In this document: positions 13,758-27,400 of the stretch, in pieces
Layout of the letters: every line of letters starts with the position of its first letter
Numbering within the stretch: position 1 is the first letter of the stretch
Source: Trichoplax adhaerens
Lineage: Eukaryota > Placozoa > Uniplacotomia > Trichoplacea > Trichoplacidae
DNA length: 64,000 nt
Reading direction: 5' to 3'
Assembly: GCF_000150275.1 (NCBI RefSeq)
Contig: NW_002060963.1
Coordinates: 157,500-221,499 of the forward strand
Position numbers and translations under genes: made by a program
Notes under the pieces: model-generated
What the model saw: only the letters and a program-made list of their open reading frames with translations
What the model was told of the DNA's origin: nothing
Databases searched by the model: none

Positions 13758-14998
13758 TTAATTTGGAAAGGTCAGCCAATTTTTATTAAAGAATGAGTTG
13801 AATAATTTAAAGCGAAAAATACTAAAATAAAGGAAATCATCATAAACTAGTAGAGCCTCAACGACAGCTGCGATATTGCTTACCGAAGTCTGAGCAATCG
13901 TCCACAAGTTGCAAGGGGAGCTTTTCTGATTTGCTAGGCTTAATTCAGAAGATCTAGATAGCTCTAATGCTTTAGTTTGACAATACAGTGAGAGATCACT
14001 GCATAATTTTCCCAAATCAGCAATATCTTTAGCCATTAACTTGTTTTCATCATTATATTTCGACGAACCAATTTTGTTCGAAAGCAACAGCGCGGAAGTA
14101 AATCCTCCCAATCTAGTTGTAATCATGCTGTCCTATTTTATCGTGAAAAAATTCATCATGGAGTAGTAAGTGCTGCTTATCATTTGTGCTTCAAACTAAA
14201 TGATATTAGCATTACGTAGCTGCAATCTGTTAATGCATGTAGCAATCATTAATTACTCCATTATAAATCGATCTTATGTTCACAATTATGAAATGTTGTT
14301 TACTGCAGGATACTATACAAATATTTGCTTTACTCATGACAATTTTTAAAGTTTTGATACTGTACTTCAAGGCAAGATCTCTTATATACAGTATAGCACC
14401 TGCTTATAGATACCAATGAAGATGCTTTCTGCATTAATGTGTCGATGAACGATATTACAACTATGTAAAGATTTAATTGCTCGAACAATATCTTGCACAA
14501 TTTGAAGGGTTGAGGAAGGTCTCAAAGGAATCAATTGCCGTTTGATGACATAATCCAGTGTGCACATATCCTCTCCTACTAGTTCGTAACACACCATCCT
14601 ATTATAATGACGATTTAAGTTGTTACTTTCTTCCAAGCATAAATTCGACCGAAATACCGTCAAGAAGACTAACAATTGCTTTAGTATACTTAAATAGATC
14701 GATAGAAGCTTTTGATCAGTAGTATAAAATAATTTAACAAGAATTTTATGCTAGCAAGTTCTACGAACCATCGATTTCCATAGTAACTCGAGGATCGGCC
14801 ATAAGGAGAGCGAAATTTATGACCTTCGCAGAACCATAAGCATGAAATTGTATTGATTAAATTTATTTGTTTTGATCCATTTTGTTTGTAAAATTCTTTT
14901 TCGCGTTCCCAACATTCTCTTTCATTTTCATTATACGCTTTTATTAATCCATAAATTTCCGACCGGTCTGCCTTGCGTAGCTTAACTTTGAGATATTG
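13758..14998 (-). CDS. Protein-kinase-like gene lacking catalytic motifs (pseudokinase), exon ends uncertain
   Basis: Three minus-strand blocks read in order as a kinase fold. Block 1 (about 14824-14998) has a beta-3-like KVKLRK followed by a helix rich in E/K (ENERECWEREKEFYK) and 'INLINTISCLW'. Block 2 (14414-14690) has a hinge-like MVCYELVGEDMCTLDYVIKR, then IVRAIKSLHSCNIVHRHINAESIFI, in the position of the catalytic loop: HRD is HRH and the usual Lys/Asn are changed. Block 3 (13758 to about 14135) begins TRLGGFTSALLL where DFG is expected (L-G-G-F), then DIADLGKLC, like the start of helix F. Both catalytic Asp residues are missing, so phosphotransfer is unlikely. The donor of block 2 (GTATCT) is reasonable; the junction to block 3 was not resolved in phase. 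N-terminal exons were not found. The family (CK1/VRK-like or receptor kinase) cannot be assigned, and a decaying gene is possible. Confidence 0.5.
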
Positions 14999-15687
14999 CT
15001 ATTGCAAAAGAATCATGACTATCATAGTTTTAAATAATGTAGCGACGCAAGAATGGAGATTAAATGATAACTTCTTAAAATAAGCATCAGAGATTGCCAC
15101 AAATCAAAATTTGAAATAAGAAAAAAGTCGAACTATTGCAGAAACTCAATACTACAAGCCTACTGTCAGGTCCATCCGCCCCGATATTTACCTACAGTAC
15201 GATTCTAAATACTGACGATGTCCTATAGTCAGGAGGAACAGTAGCACAACACTAGTCTCTCTTAGACACAACTAAACCCAAATTTTATTGAAAATGTTAG
15301 TCAACGCATAGAAAATGCACTTAAATATTAGTTATCACTTTATTGATAATATTATACAATTATGCAGTTATCTTTTAAAAGTATGTATAACGTCATAGAT
15401 TAATTAATGTAAATACATTCCAAAGATAAGTTATCTTGTGGAATCGATATTACAATAGCTACGCAAAAGTTATCCGTAACAGGAATCTATTCTAGATAGA
15501 CATACCTTGGAAATATTAACAGAATTGGATATTACCGATATACTGGCATAATAATGGGGTCCATAATCTAGGTAGACCGAAAACATTCGAATATATCGTT
15601 AGCAAATATAAGAATTTTAAGGAGGTTATGTCCTATTTTAAACTAAATTGGAGTCCAAAACTCAATGCAGCTTAGCCAAATTTGCTA

Positions 15688-16762
15688 TCACTTTACGTAT
15701 TTTAAGCTACCTTTGCCTGGTCCATCAGAGGTTGAAGGCAGATGATTACAATATATCGTTAAGCAGTTATGGCACCGGCACTGCATTAGAAATATCCTTG
15801 CATATTTAATGAATTTTTTAGTGAAAATTGTGTATAAGATCGGGTTAATACAAGAATTTAACGGTAGGGACATAGTAGCAATGAAGGATAGGGAATCCAT
15901 ATCGAATCCTTGCCCGAAGAAAACACGAATTATAACAATGTATAACGGCATCCAGCAAATTAAGTCTGTAGCTACAATAGATATCATTTTAAAGATGATA
16001 ATATTATCCTCCAATGATATTTTACTTTGCGTGAGTTTTCGTGAGCGAATAATTTCAATAACAATGACAACATACATTATAGTTATGGCTACCCAAGTAA
16101 CGAAAGTAGTACCGCAAAATGACAGTAGCCAGATGAGCAGATATTGATTTCTGATATTGCTTGGTAAACAAACACTAGTTGTCCCATATAATCGATTAGC
16201 GGCCGGTTGATTTATGCTATATAGGATAGGGATACCAGTAAAAATAATAGAAATTGACCATAGTGCTAACAAAGTTATTGCGTTTGCCTTATATGATAAA
16301 CGATAATCGAAAAATGGATAGGTAAAATATAAATAGCGGTCGATGGTTATAAGTAAGAGCACAAAAGTCGACATTAAACTAGATAGAGAAACTAAGAAGG
16401 ATGCTATTAAACATAATGCACTACGCAACCATACTTCAAGATATTCTGAATATCGTTGAGAATAAAACAGATTAGCTGAGGCAATTAAAATTAAATAGAA
16501 TCCCATTAGCAAATCGGCAATAGATAAATTAGTAATTAGTGTTTTAACAATTAGCATATCTTGTTTCCTGATTTTTAAATGCCAAATGATGGAAACGATA
16601 TTGCCGATAATAGCTATAGTACCAATAATCCATATAAGTAAGCGTAACACTATATGAGATAGAAGATGGGAACAAGTGGAAAGTTTAAATTGGTTAGGTA
16701 AAGGATTGCAACTGATTATAGATTCTGGAGCAGCACAGCATAAGTATTCCCTATTCGAAACC
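15688..16762 (-). CDS. LRR-GPCR gene B: hinge and seven-transmembrane exon
   Basis: Single 1075-nt terminal exon (357 aa plus stop) of a class A GPCR of the LGR/relaxin-receptor type. It starts in the shared LRR phase (one base after AG at 16763), with a Cys hinge (YLCCAAPE, then CNPLPNQF, STCSHLLSHIVLR) typical of LGRs just before TM1. Motifs: TM1 GNIVS, TM2 NLSIADLL, TM3 TIDRY (DRY), EL2 Cys (SVCLPSN), TM6 CWMPLYI, TM7 NPILYTIF (NPxxY), then a Cys-containing tail. All residues needed for G-protein coupling look intact. It joins the LRR exon at 17019-17090 in frame (..RM-M-VSNREYLCC). Hormone specificity cannot be told; the lack of an intron in the 7TM part is common for LGRs. Confidence 0.92.
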
Positions 16763-17018
16763 CTAATTAAATAAAATAATAGAAGTAATTTTATTCAAGT
16801 TTTACGCGTAAACTAATTTCGCCGTTTAATTTTAGACGGATCAATGATATTTCGTAGTCTATAATTATCGTAAGATATAGTAGGCTGGCTATAGGTTAAA
16901 TGAAATTGCTAGGTTTATCTATAAAGCACAGTTACATTATCGATAATATCATAATTTGATAATCTTATAGACTGAACTTTGGTATATAATTGAGTATATA
17001 TGCTTTTTTAATACTTAC

Positions 17019-20000
17019 ATCATTCTTAAATCTGACAGACCATAAAAAGAGTCTCCCTTATATTGAATTATTGGATTATTTCTTAAGTTCCTGCAAAAAA
17101 AGTTAAGCCTTACTGAAGGATGAATCATAGCTGGCTAGTTATTAATTTATTTTGAAATTGTATAGTTTTTCAAATTATTAAATTAGATTAATACTTGAGT
17201 GTTATAGGAAGCCCTATTGAATAGATTTACCATATTATCTACATAAAATCTTATTCGTTACATGCTTACGTACAGGTTTATTAATAAGTGGAAAATGTTG
17301 AAACAGTTGGCATCTAATTTATAAATGTTGTTATCGTCTAAGTCCCTAAATAGCGTATTAATAAGATTAGGAAAAAGGAGTCAGTCGACAAAATATGACG
17401 CTTATCTACAAACTGCTATTCCAAATCGGTATTAGATTCCTGTGGGAAATATTCACTTTGAAAACTATCAACTTTCATGGCCTGTATACAGCAACTAATA
17501 GCTGTTTAACGAATAGTTATGTCTAGTCTAGCTTTTAAAAATCAAAATAAATATCTATACTGTTGATAAAGTACTCATTAGATACAGTTAATATTTCTAA
17601 GAAGTAATGTATCTGTTCAATAGGAAGATAGAAAAGCTAATTGTATCTTGAATATAACTTCTAAATAACGATTACCATAACTGGTTATAGCTATGATAAC
17701 ATTGCCTTTAATTTTGCATGCACATTTACTTATTTATTATTTGTGTAAGTCACATGTAAATAATTAAAACTACGTGTAAAAATGAACTGAATGATCGACA
17801 TCATGTACGACAAATAATAGCAATGATTTCTTACTTACAGAGCTTTTAATTTCGTCAAAGAAACATTGAATTCTGGTTCAATACATACATTCACCAATTT
17901 ATTTCTAGACAGAGATCTAGAATTTATAGTAACAGGAATAATATAAATGCTAACATTTTTTAATTACTAGGATACTAAGGATCAGAAATAAATGTTACTA
18001 CAATTTTATACCATAGATCAAAATCTAATCTAGAGTATGGAATAGATTTTATATTTTGTTTTAAGCTGCAGCTATTCTGCAATAATAGAAATTTTGATTA
18101 TATAGTTAATTTAACTAAGGGAGTTGTAATAAACTTACAGATATTCGAGACCCGTTAGTGTTAGTAATGTGGCATAGTCTTTATCTCTTAATCGATTACC
18201 CGCAAGCCTTCTGTTTGCAGCATTCATTTATTCGCATGTCATTTATCGATGATACAAAAGCATGAAGATTAGATGCTAAAGCTAATATAAGCTCATCTTT
18301 AATCAAAAGGGCGGTATAACGACTAAGAAAACTTACAGAATACGAAGCGAGTGCAATGGCAGTAGCGATTGCTGATCGATTCCTTCGACCTCGTTATTTT
18401 CAAGATCCCTACGTATAAAAAAAAACTATTACTATCAAGCTGTAAAGGCAAAATTGATTCTATAAGTAGGTACGAACAATCTTATGGCGCCCGTTAAAAC
18501 TTTGAACAGCACGTCAGGAGATTTAATTGCAAGCCCAGCTAGGATCCTATTAATCGCGAGAATTTATACGCGTTAATCTTCAATAATTTTTTGCGATCTG
18601 ATGATGTTATATAATCTTGTATAGATTCTTATGATTTCGAATTTTCAAAGCTGCAACATACACATTCCTATATCCAAATTTCTTGGATAGTATGGAAGCA
18701 ACTGTGTCTAGAGGAATTTTAGTATGGCTTAGGCTTCTATATATTAATTAATTAGTAGAGATTTTAAGAGCTTAGAACATCTTCGGCCTGTTCTTTTAAG
18801 AAAATACAAGATAAATATTATCAATTCGCGGTATACTGATGCATTGTAATACTCGTACCCTACATAACCGATTAACTAGGTTATAACGATATTATAATTG
18901 AATCTTAAACATTGTATTAGTTTGATATTATTTTGAATGTTGGATTCAAATTTTAAGCTAGATCGATGATTACATAGCGCTAAGGACACTGAAATTTTCC
19001 GGATACTAATTAGAGTTTCAGCTGTTTTATTATTGTAGTGTATGCTTCTAAATACGGTACAGTCTATTCTTAGTAAAGTTAATTTCCACATAAACTATAA
19101 TATAACTCCTTGTTTGTATAATCTACATTTAACTATTCATACTGTGGAAATCTCTTATACTCTAGCTTGATTATATCGTAGAATTACCCTTATGTAGAAT
19201 CAAGCTATTCTTAATAGTCATTCGTGTTTTAGGAATAATTTCCTCCTACAGTGCTTCTTACATTATAAAAGCGCTAATCTTGCATTTATTTCGTTAGTTA
19301 GTTCTGCTAGTTACACGATTAGTGTGCACTTTTTATCTATTCTACATTACTATAGCTATTCGACTAGTCACGTCTTTGTAAACGCTATGACCTCACACGC
19401 TTTTCCTCTTGCACTAATTCCAATAAACTCTACAACTCTGCTAATTTGACTCTTCATAATTTAATTACGATTATGACAGACCCTAAGCCTTCCGAAACAT
19501 CACAATTATATTTTGGCTAATCTAAGATTACTAGTGAGTTATAGACTAGAAATGATATTGGTAAGGTTGTATGTAAAAAATTGCATCGTCTGAAATGGTA
19601 TAACTACTGGTCTATTTTCTAACTTACAAGGACTTCAGTTGAGAAATATTGTCAATTAAGCTCTCATCAATTCCAATCAAGTTATTACCATCAAGAAACC
19701 TAATAAATGAATCAGTTTAACCATTGTACTATTTATTTTTTAATTTATCTTCAGTTGATATGTTCATTTACTTGATTATAACACGTCTAATTTAGTCACA
19801 ATTACTTAAAATTTATGTGCTTTCCAAAAGGTTTATAATAGCAAACTGATCATCATTTACAGAATCTATTTTAATTACGCCACATTTGAAAATTTCATTT
19901 TATCAATTTAGCTGCCATACAAAAGGTTTCTTTCTCTAAAATTCACTATTTAATTTTAGGAAACATGCTCTTTGACTGAGATGATATGTTCTAGCATAAT

Positions 20001-23000
20001 TTCAATACAGTAAGATATTGTCACAGTAAAAATATTTCTATATTAGCCTTAGTTATGACGGTAATATTTTTCAGCAATTTGAGTTCGCGTATTATACTAT
20101 ATTTTAGCGAAGAATATTTTCGCAGCTATCTATATCGGTACACATGAGAACAGTAGAGCTTTTATAATTAATTATTGTATATTTTGAAATATTACTCACA
20201 AGCTATGAGCCGTGGAAATTTTCTGAAATAACTGCCGCTTTACGATGGAAGCATTAAGGTTACAAAATCGCATACTCCTAGTTTGTCCAGTTAATAATAA
20301 AATTTTATGAAATTATTTCTGAAATCTGGATTGCGATTTCATAAAGTGGATCAAATAATAATTAAGTCAAATTGTTTCAAGATTTTATTGCTACGTAACT
20401 ATATTAAATACTGCATTAAACTCCTTACAAATTTCGTAGAGACAAAAACTTGTCAAATAAACGAAAATCGATCGATTGAAGATGTTGATTATGATCAAGT
20501 CGCCTAAATATATGTCGGTCAAATGTCGTAAGACTCAGTAGATTGTATGAAAAGCGATCAATAATCTTACAAGCTCGCCAAATTTTGTAACCCATGGAAA
20601 GAATTTTCTTTCAAACGAATGAATTTATTGTTAGCAAGTTCTCTAAATAATGAAAATAATTAAAGCGAATACTCTATAAGATAGTTTATTCTCAGTAAAT
20701 GAAAAATTAGATGCTTTATAAGATTCTAAACTTATTTTTAGATATTGGTATAGCTTATAGTGATATCATCCTCACAGTTGAATTCTCAATTATAGCTAGT
20801 TAAATATTATTCAGAAAAGAATTTCGCTTGTCCACTTACAAACTTCCAAGTGAAGTGATAGTTTTGAAGGCGAAATCAGGAATTTCAGTGATATCGTTGC
20901 TTTCCAATTTCCTAGAGCAGATCAATTCAATTGGATTAGTAGCAAAGGTTAAAATAGTATTACATAAACCTAATATTGTATTTAATCGGTAAATATAATC
21001 GGCTAGACTTAAAGTTTATTTTCCGAAAAATACAACGAGGAGTACGCAAGCACTCTTAAGTTATATTGGTTATGCAATACATAATGTGCATTTATATCGT
21101 TGATTGCCTGATTTCGCTCAAAAATTATGGATTGGTTAAGATTTAAATTCGATCAGAGCATAACAGTATATTTGCATACTCTGTTAAGTTATAATTTAAA
21201 CACAAAGCTGTTAAGTTTAAACTGAAGTAAATGATAGTAAGCTTGGAATGCAACTTAGCTTTCAATACAGTAACCATAATGACCATAAAAAACAGACACT
21301 ATTTCAGAAATTCATGACATGTCGAGTCTCGTCCCAAATTAATAAAATAGATAGTAAACTATCGTTAATCATCTACTTATGATTTTAATTGTAAGATCAA
21401 AGATTAAGATTTCTTTGTCACGGTACGAACTACCGTGAAGAAATAACTATCTAAATTTAAACCGTCAGCAAAGCGACGGGAGTTTGCACTAGTGTGCACT
21501 GAAATGATTCTGTGAATGGACATATTGTAGTCCGATTGTGAAAAATTAGTTAGGTAGATGTTCTCACCTAAGTATTTTTATAAGATAACTCGTGAATGTT
21601 AGCTGCTGTAGAAGGGTATATAAGCCCGTCAGATAGTTGAATAAAGTAGTTCTCAATTGTCTAGTTGAGTTTAACGTAGGATCAAAGGCGTCTAAATTCT
21701 TGTGAGGTAGTTAAGGGATACTGAATCCCGGAGACTATAGTAATTTAGAGATTTGTTTTACGTTATCCTTGTCACGAAGCTGGTTTATGACAGTCTTCAA
21801 TATGAAAAGAATGATAACAAAAAAACAACTAGATTGAGGATTTCACTATTGGATTTATATGTCTGAGTTATATTTATGTAGTAGTAACTTACTCCTTAAT
21901 GTAATAGTAATTGTATAAAAATTAATTTTTTACTAAGATTTAGATATACTATATCATTATTATAGGGAATCAAATGAGACCATATCGGAAATTTATAAAA
22001 TTATTCACATTTAAACTGGAATTTATGATTGAAAGCGCCGTAAAAGGGTCATGCATGAATTCATGGGTAAGCTTAATAAAGTAATTTATTACTGAACTGT
22101 AAGGTATTAGATATTAATTTAATTTTATCTGGAGAGAAATCAAAACTTATAACGTAATAATGTACTTATCGGTACGATAAATATTGTATCTGAAGTAAAT
22201 ATTGTGGTATTAAAGATTAAAAATACATTTTCTTAAGCCATCTTACAATATTCGGAGATAGGGAATATGAGGAAATAATGAAATTGGTATAGCTTTAAGT
22301 CGATTTTCGCCTAGAAACCTAAGATTGAAAGGTAAAGTAGAAAGGTAAGGATTCAGTATAATTTAGCACTATGTCGCCTTGTAAATGTATGAAAAAGAAT
22401 GGATTTGGTATTTACAGTTGTTCCAAAGAAGATAAATTGCTAAAAGCTCTATTATCGATTTTAGTTATTCTGTTATGGGTTAAATTTCTAATAATAAATG
22501 ATGCCGATTAGTAAAAGTTTAGGATAATTCCGGGTTGTATTAGCAAAACATCTTGCAGTAAAACTAATCGCGATCGATCATTCACTAGCGAACGATTTTC
22601 GATGGGAAAGTTGTATTCACTTTATTATTTTTTAGAACAATTTTAGGGTCGGCTATTATATTCACTTACACCAGATGTAGTGGGCTGTAGGATGAAAATA
22701 TATGTGTTTCTAAATATTCAATCTGATTGTGCCCTAACCATCTATTTTAACAATAAGTAAAACAAATGGTTATACTGAAGATGAAATTAACATTTTACTA
22801 TTGATTTGCATATAGAGATTGAGTACGAATACCTATTGTAAGTGCTCTTTAATATTACACGGGATAAATATAATTTTTACGTATATATTGCATATATTAG
22901 TAAGTAGGTATGGTTTAAAATTAAATGAAATGTTTCCATGAAGAGGTTTTGTAGACGTTACAATGTGACTTGCAACTCGATTATAGTCAAGTACATTATC

Positions 23001-23122
23001 TCTGTCTATTGTGACAGAAAATGGTAATGATATGATATTTCAAAGCTCACATTTGTTGTAAAGACTTCATATCAGCAAAGATATTACTGTGCAAGGTTGA
23101 TATTAAGTTCTTCGTAAGGTTT
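17019..23122 (-). CDS. LRR-GPCR gene B: membrane-proximal LRR exons (13)
   Basis: Thirteen LRR exons leading into the 7TM exon. From N- to C-terminus: 23051-23122, 22670-22741, 22416-22487, 22247-22318, 20840-20911, 20571-20642, 20429-20503, 20200-20277, 19628-19699, 18337-18408, 18139-18210, 17839-17904, 17019-17090. Most are exactly 72 nt; 20429 is 75, 20200 is 78 and 17839 is 66, so length changes by whole codons and the phase (1 base, n codons, 2 bases) never breaks. Clear repeats include NLTHNRITKI (22416) and KLESNDITEI (20840). A relaxin- or glycoprotein-hormone-type receptor usually has 9-11 LRRs, so this block with the 7TM exon would by itself be of normal receptor size. A solo LTR (21416-21792) sits in the intron between 20911 and 22247. 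Confidence 0.85.
19862..19930 (-). pseudogene. Degenerate LRR-like exon remnant
   Basis: Follows a GTAAAT donor and has exon-like length, but the LRR frame contains two stop codons and no AG lies at the expected place. A weak remnant, reported only because it sits in the LRR exon array. Confidence 0.25.
21416..21792 (+). mobile_element. Solo LTR, family A copy 2, inside an intron of gene B
   Basis: 377 bp with terminal TGTCA and TGACA, as in Ty3-type LTRs. Flanks ttctt and gtctt are compatible with a 5-bp target duplication with one change. It contains a TATA box (tatataag, 21617-21624) and a downstream region shared with the copy at 18-395. It is in plus orientation, opposite to gene B. No internal element remains, so it arose by LTR-LTR recombination. 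Confidence 0.75.
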
Positions 23123-23751
23123 CTGTAAGCCAAAAGTCCGAGAGTAAAGTCAATTTAATTGATAAATGGATTTAATTGAGTGATTTCGATTGCTACTCTA
23201 AAAGCAAGTGTAGCAACTAATTATATATTAAAATAAAGTAGTACATTAGTAGAAATCGAAAGTTCAAGAATATAGCCATACTGTTTTCCTGCCTATATTT
23301 ATGAATTTTAATTTGGAACGGTGATACTTTAATTTAAGTCTACGGTCGATTAAATCAGAATTATCCTTAATATGAAAATCTTGAAACTTGGTTAAACTTA
23401 AATTTAGAGAGTAAGAGAGCCTTGGAGTATTTAAATATAGAAAATTATATCTTTATTCTATTAGTTTAATCGATTAGTACTAAAGGCTAAAACAGGATGT
23501 ATGATTATGAGGCATCATAGAAATACCGTCTGAGGACTTTAATACATTTTGTTAGTACAGTGCCCTAAATCTAAGCATAATGGATAGATAACTCAAAATT
23601 TTTATTTCTTTTATATCTGCTGAAATAGCCTACGTTACGTGCTAGAAATAGCCCTAACTTGCAACTAGGAGTGAGTGAGTACTCTCTAGCCACACTACTA
23701 TTATTTGGAATACTAGTCAGTTAGTATTCCTGGGCAGATAGGATTTAACAC

Positions 23752-23811
23752 CGTAAGGCCTTCAAACTTTCTAGAAAATCACAATCTAATTTATTATCGG
23801 CGAAGCCGCCG
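23752..23811 (-). pseudogene. Degenerate, shortened LRR exon
   Basis: 60-nt open segment after AG in the LRR phase, reading ..GFADNKLDCDFLESLKALR. It has L/N/L and L..L..L spacing, but four residues are missing and the donor is weak (GTGTTA). It could be a decayed exon or a rarely used one. Confidence 0.3.
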
Positions 23812-24215
23812 CTCACATAGGTTTTGGTACCTAAAACCGGTTGGACTACATAAGTTATCTCGTCTATTATAAATTGACCAATTTATTACTATATAGAGCC
23901 CCTATCTGTACAGGTTAAACAAAGTCTAATCCTATTAAATTTACCGTATCAGGATTAAATTAATCAATTCTTAATAATAGTTTAACAAGCACATATTAGG
24001 CTATCCTACTAAGATATTTCCTCTAAACTTAGAAATTGTACTTTCAACCTTAAAATCCTTGGAGGCGATAGATAAAATCTTGTTAAACTAGTTGGTAATT
24101 ACTTTCTCAGTCTATCTAATTCTAAATTAAGGATTAATAACATATCAACTGTTAACCACTAATGTTACAATTAAGGTGGTCGTAAACATTTCTGAGATAT
24201 AACATACGTGTTTAC

Positions 24216-24262
24216 AGAACGCAACATAGAAATAAAGTACATGCCACGAAGATAGCTTTCAT
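24216..24262 (-). CDS. Signal-peptide-like first exon inside gene B (possible alternative start)
   Basis: An ATG at 24262 opens a hydrophobic leader, MKAIFVACTLFLCCV, with a split Leu codon and donor GTAAAC at 24216. The in-frame codon TAG lies four codons upstream, so this would be a true start. The exon ends after two bases of a codon, exactly the phase needed to splice to the LRR exon at 23051-23122. The leader has a Lys at position 2 and a Cys-rich hydrophobic core, as in secreted or receptor proteins. It could mark an internal promoter giving a receptor with 13 LRRs plus 7TM. Chance is possible in AT-rich DNA, and no TATA box was confirmed. Confidence 0.45.
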
Positions 24263-24405
24263 GACAGCCTAGCTTAGTTTACGATTCTCTTGCAAAGATG
24301 TAACTATTCAAGGTCAAAAAATGATTGTCAGGAGATAAATATAAAATTGTTGCGATCAAAGTCAAAAGCCTATCATTTTAGAGTTAAATTAATGATAGTA
24401 CTTAC

Positions 24406-27400
24406 ATAGATCTTACATATTCGCATTCAGCAAATTGGAGACGACGCAATTTATCAATCTGATTCATTTGTAATTCTCTACAGGTAAAAATAGAAAGATG
24501 TTGTTATTGATGCAATTAACTAAAGCATCTAGAAATATCAATATGCTTACATGTACATTAGCTTTGTCCCGTTACAAAAATGGTTGGGAATTCGTTTCAA
24601 TCGATTGTAACCTAGATCTCTAGATTGATAGTATGGCATTGAAAGTTAAAAATTAAAGTTAGTAGGTGGCGAAAGTTATCTAAATATTATGCCATTTTTC
24701 ATCTATTTCATGTACTTGTATTTATAAAATACGATTAAACGCCTAAATGTGAGTATTAGGTATTATAACAATTGCCTATTATGCATAATAACCAGCAAAA
24801 GCAGGTATTTTCAATAGCTGTAACATAATGTATATGTAACGACCACTAACATATATAACTGGTAATGTATAGTACGTGAAGGTATTCATTGACTTTTGTA
24901 ATGTTACTTAGTATTGTGATTGTAGACAGTTAGCCATGTTTAGTATAATGTACGGTAGATATTTATCCTAAGAGATATTTGGTAGCTATAACTATAGACT
25001 ATAGTGGTAGAGACTCTATGCTAGAGTATACATGACTATATACAGTAAGCTGTTGAGTTACTAATAAGGCTATAGGTAAAAATAAAACTATAAATCATAT
25101 ATTAGGATATGGTTAATTCATTGTACTTTGGCTGGTGTGAATAATGTCTACGTAAGTACTGTAGTCGTATTCATATTGGATTAATGATGGTCCGCAGTAG
25201 AATAGTCTTACTAAGAATAATTTAACTATGTGTAAAATAAGGTAAAAGGTTGCTATGCGAATTGTAGCTGCGAATGCTACGGAAAGTATAAAAGCATGCA
25301 ACTTTAGATTATTCTGTTAGTTCGTTGTAGAAGTCTTTAGTAGTGTATTCGGCTAGAGTAGAGCTGTGTGTAGTTAATCTTTGTATAAGATTGAATAAAG
25401 CCCTTATTTTTCTAAAATTTGGAATCTCGTGATTGGTATATATCACAATTTTAAATTAAATTTAAGAGTTGAATATGATTCTAATTTTAGCCTAAACATC
25501 TACTCTGAAATAGTTTTAACGGTCGAATTAATAACTATCTTTAAAATCAAGTCTAACTTACAGTTGATATAATAATGGAAAGTTGGAAAATAGTCCATCT
25601 TGAAGTTTCTGGATAATATTCCCTTCAAGATAGCTAGGAGATGATATGAATGCAACATGTAGCTAGGCTAAGTTTTAAATAACGATATCCTACTTGATAA
25701 CAAAATAGTACTGATGTACGGAATATTACTGTCTTCTATGGCTTACAGATTCCTTATCTCTATCATTTTGGATTTTTGTGTATTAAGTAGTATGGTGATG
25801 TAGTTGTAGCTAATAAGGCTAAATTTAAGCATAGATGTGGACAAGATTTACGTACGCTCATAGTTCATAAGAAAAGAAATGAGGTAGGCAATTCACATTA
25901 AAAGTGAGAATTAACATTTCATTTTTTTGACTTACACTATACGCAATAATTTGAGCTCGGTAAATACCGCAAAATCAACTGAAGTTAGTCCATTAATAGT
26001 CAAATCCCTGATTGAACATAGTAAAATATTTCGATAGATTGATTCGCTACCGATATTAATTCAATATTTATTTTAGAGGAAGTATTCATAATGAGTTATC
26101 AATACGACAACTGTTTTATATACTGCTCAATCATTATGAAGACATATCTTAATAAGTATACTTAAGTATTCTCGATAATGATTACAAACATAATTTTTAA
26201 GCAATTATTTCATGATGATTCTCACAAATATGTCACTTTTTGTAAGTTCTGGAACAAATTTTCGGGCAACGAAGTAAGAAAATTGATTCTAAAATGACTA
26301 ACAGAATGAGAAATTTAATTACTTTCTTCCATTATTTTTAACTTGAGTAACATATAAACGTTTGCATGATTTATATTTCGTAATATAGGTTATTTTTTAG
26401 AACTCTCCTTCAAAATTTTGAATTGAGAAAGTAATTGTAATGTATATATAAAAGTATAGAAGATACATTATAAGTGTTGCAATATAAATCTTTACCACCG
26501 TAATTAATTTAGTATTCTAATTACAGTAGACTTTCTGTCGTGGGTTGTCACAATTTTGCCTTTGCGAGTGGGCTACAGTATACTAATTCAGTAGACTACT
26601 TATACCCTGAAATCGAAGGAGTTCTATAGTCGAGGATAAATTTTCATCACACAAGATTATTCTAGCTAGAATTAATATAGTCTAAGTTTATTTGGTATTT
26701 GGCCGTATATTTCTTATACCGTAGAACTAAGGAACTGGACAGTTAATTGGCCGATAGTCCTCTCTATACCCTTACCATTAATCGGTGATTAACATTGTGT
26801 AAACGAGCTATCTAATTACTAAGTGCAATTTCGTGACACGGATATATTGTAAATCGGATTGGTTTTTGTGGATTATGAATTATTGTTGTTGGATAGTCAT
26901 AATTTTTGGAAGCATTGCAAATTGTAACAAGCAACTTAGTCGATATGAGAATTTAGTTATTGTAATATTTTTATTTTAAAGAGGACTAGTTTTATAGCAA
27001 TATGCTCACTAGGATAACAAATTTTGTTTATAAATTGATTATGGAAGTTCTATTAGTTTGTCATAAAGTTCGATATAATGTGAACCCGATTGTTTTATCT
27101 GAGTTCTAGTTTAAAGGCTTTAGCTTGTATAAGTTCTTTCATTATACGTTGTATATCGCAGTAAATGATTGTAGCCGGACTTGATTGTTATCAAATTATG
27201 GTCATATTATTGACTGAGTGGCTTAATGTCCAGGAGTCTATCGTCAGAGCTATTATGTGAGGTTAATTACTAGAATAATTTGAATAGAGATTATTTTTTA
27301 CTTTAATACAACCTACTACTCTACATAGCATATAAAAAGTGATGTGGTTTGAATATTGAGTAGTTAAAGGTTCTTAAGTGAAGAGAAAAAATGCTGAAAA

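Noticed and set aside
15809-16147. 112-codon plus-strand ORF
   Set aside because: Antisense shadow of the 7TM exon; no domain of its own.
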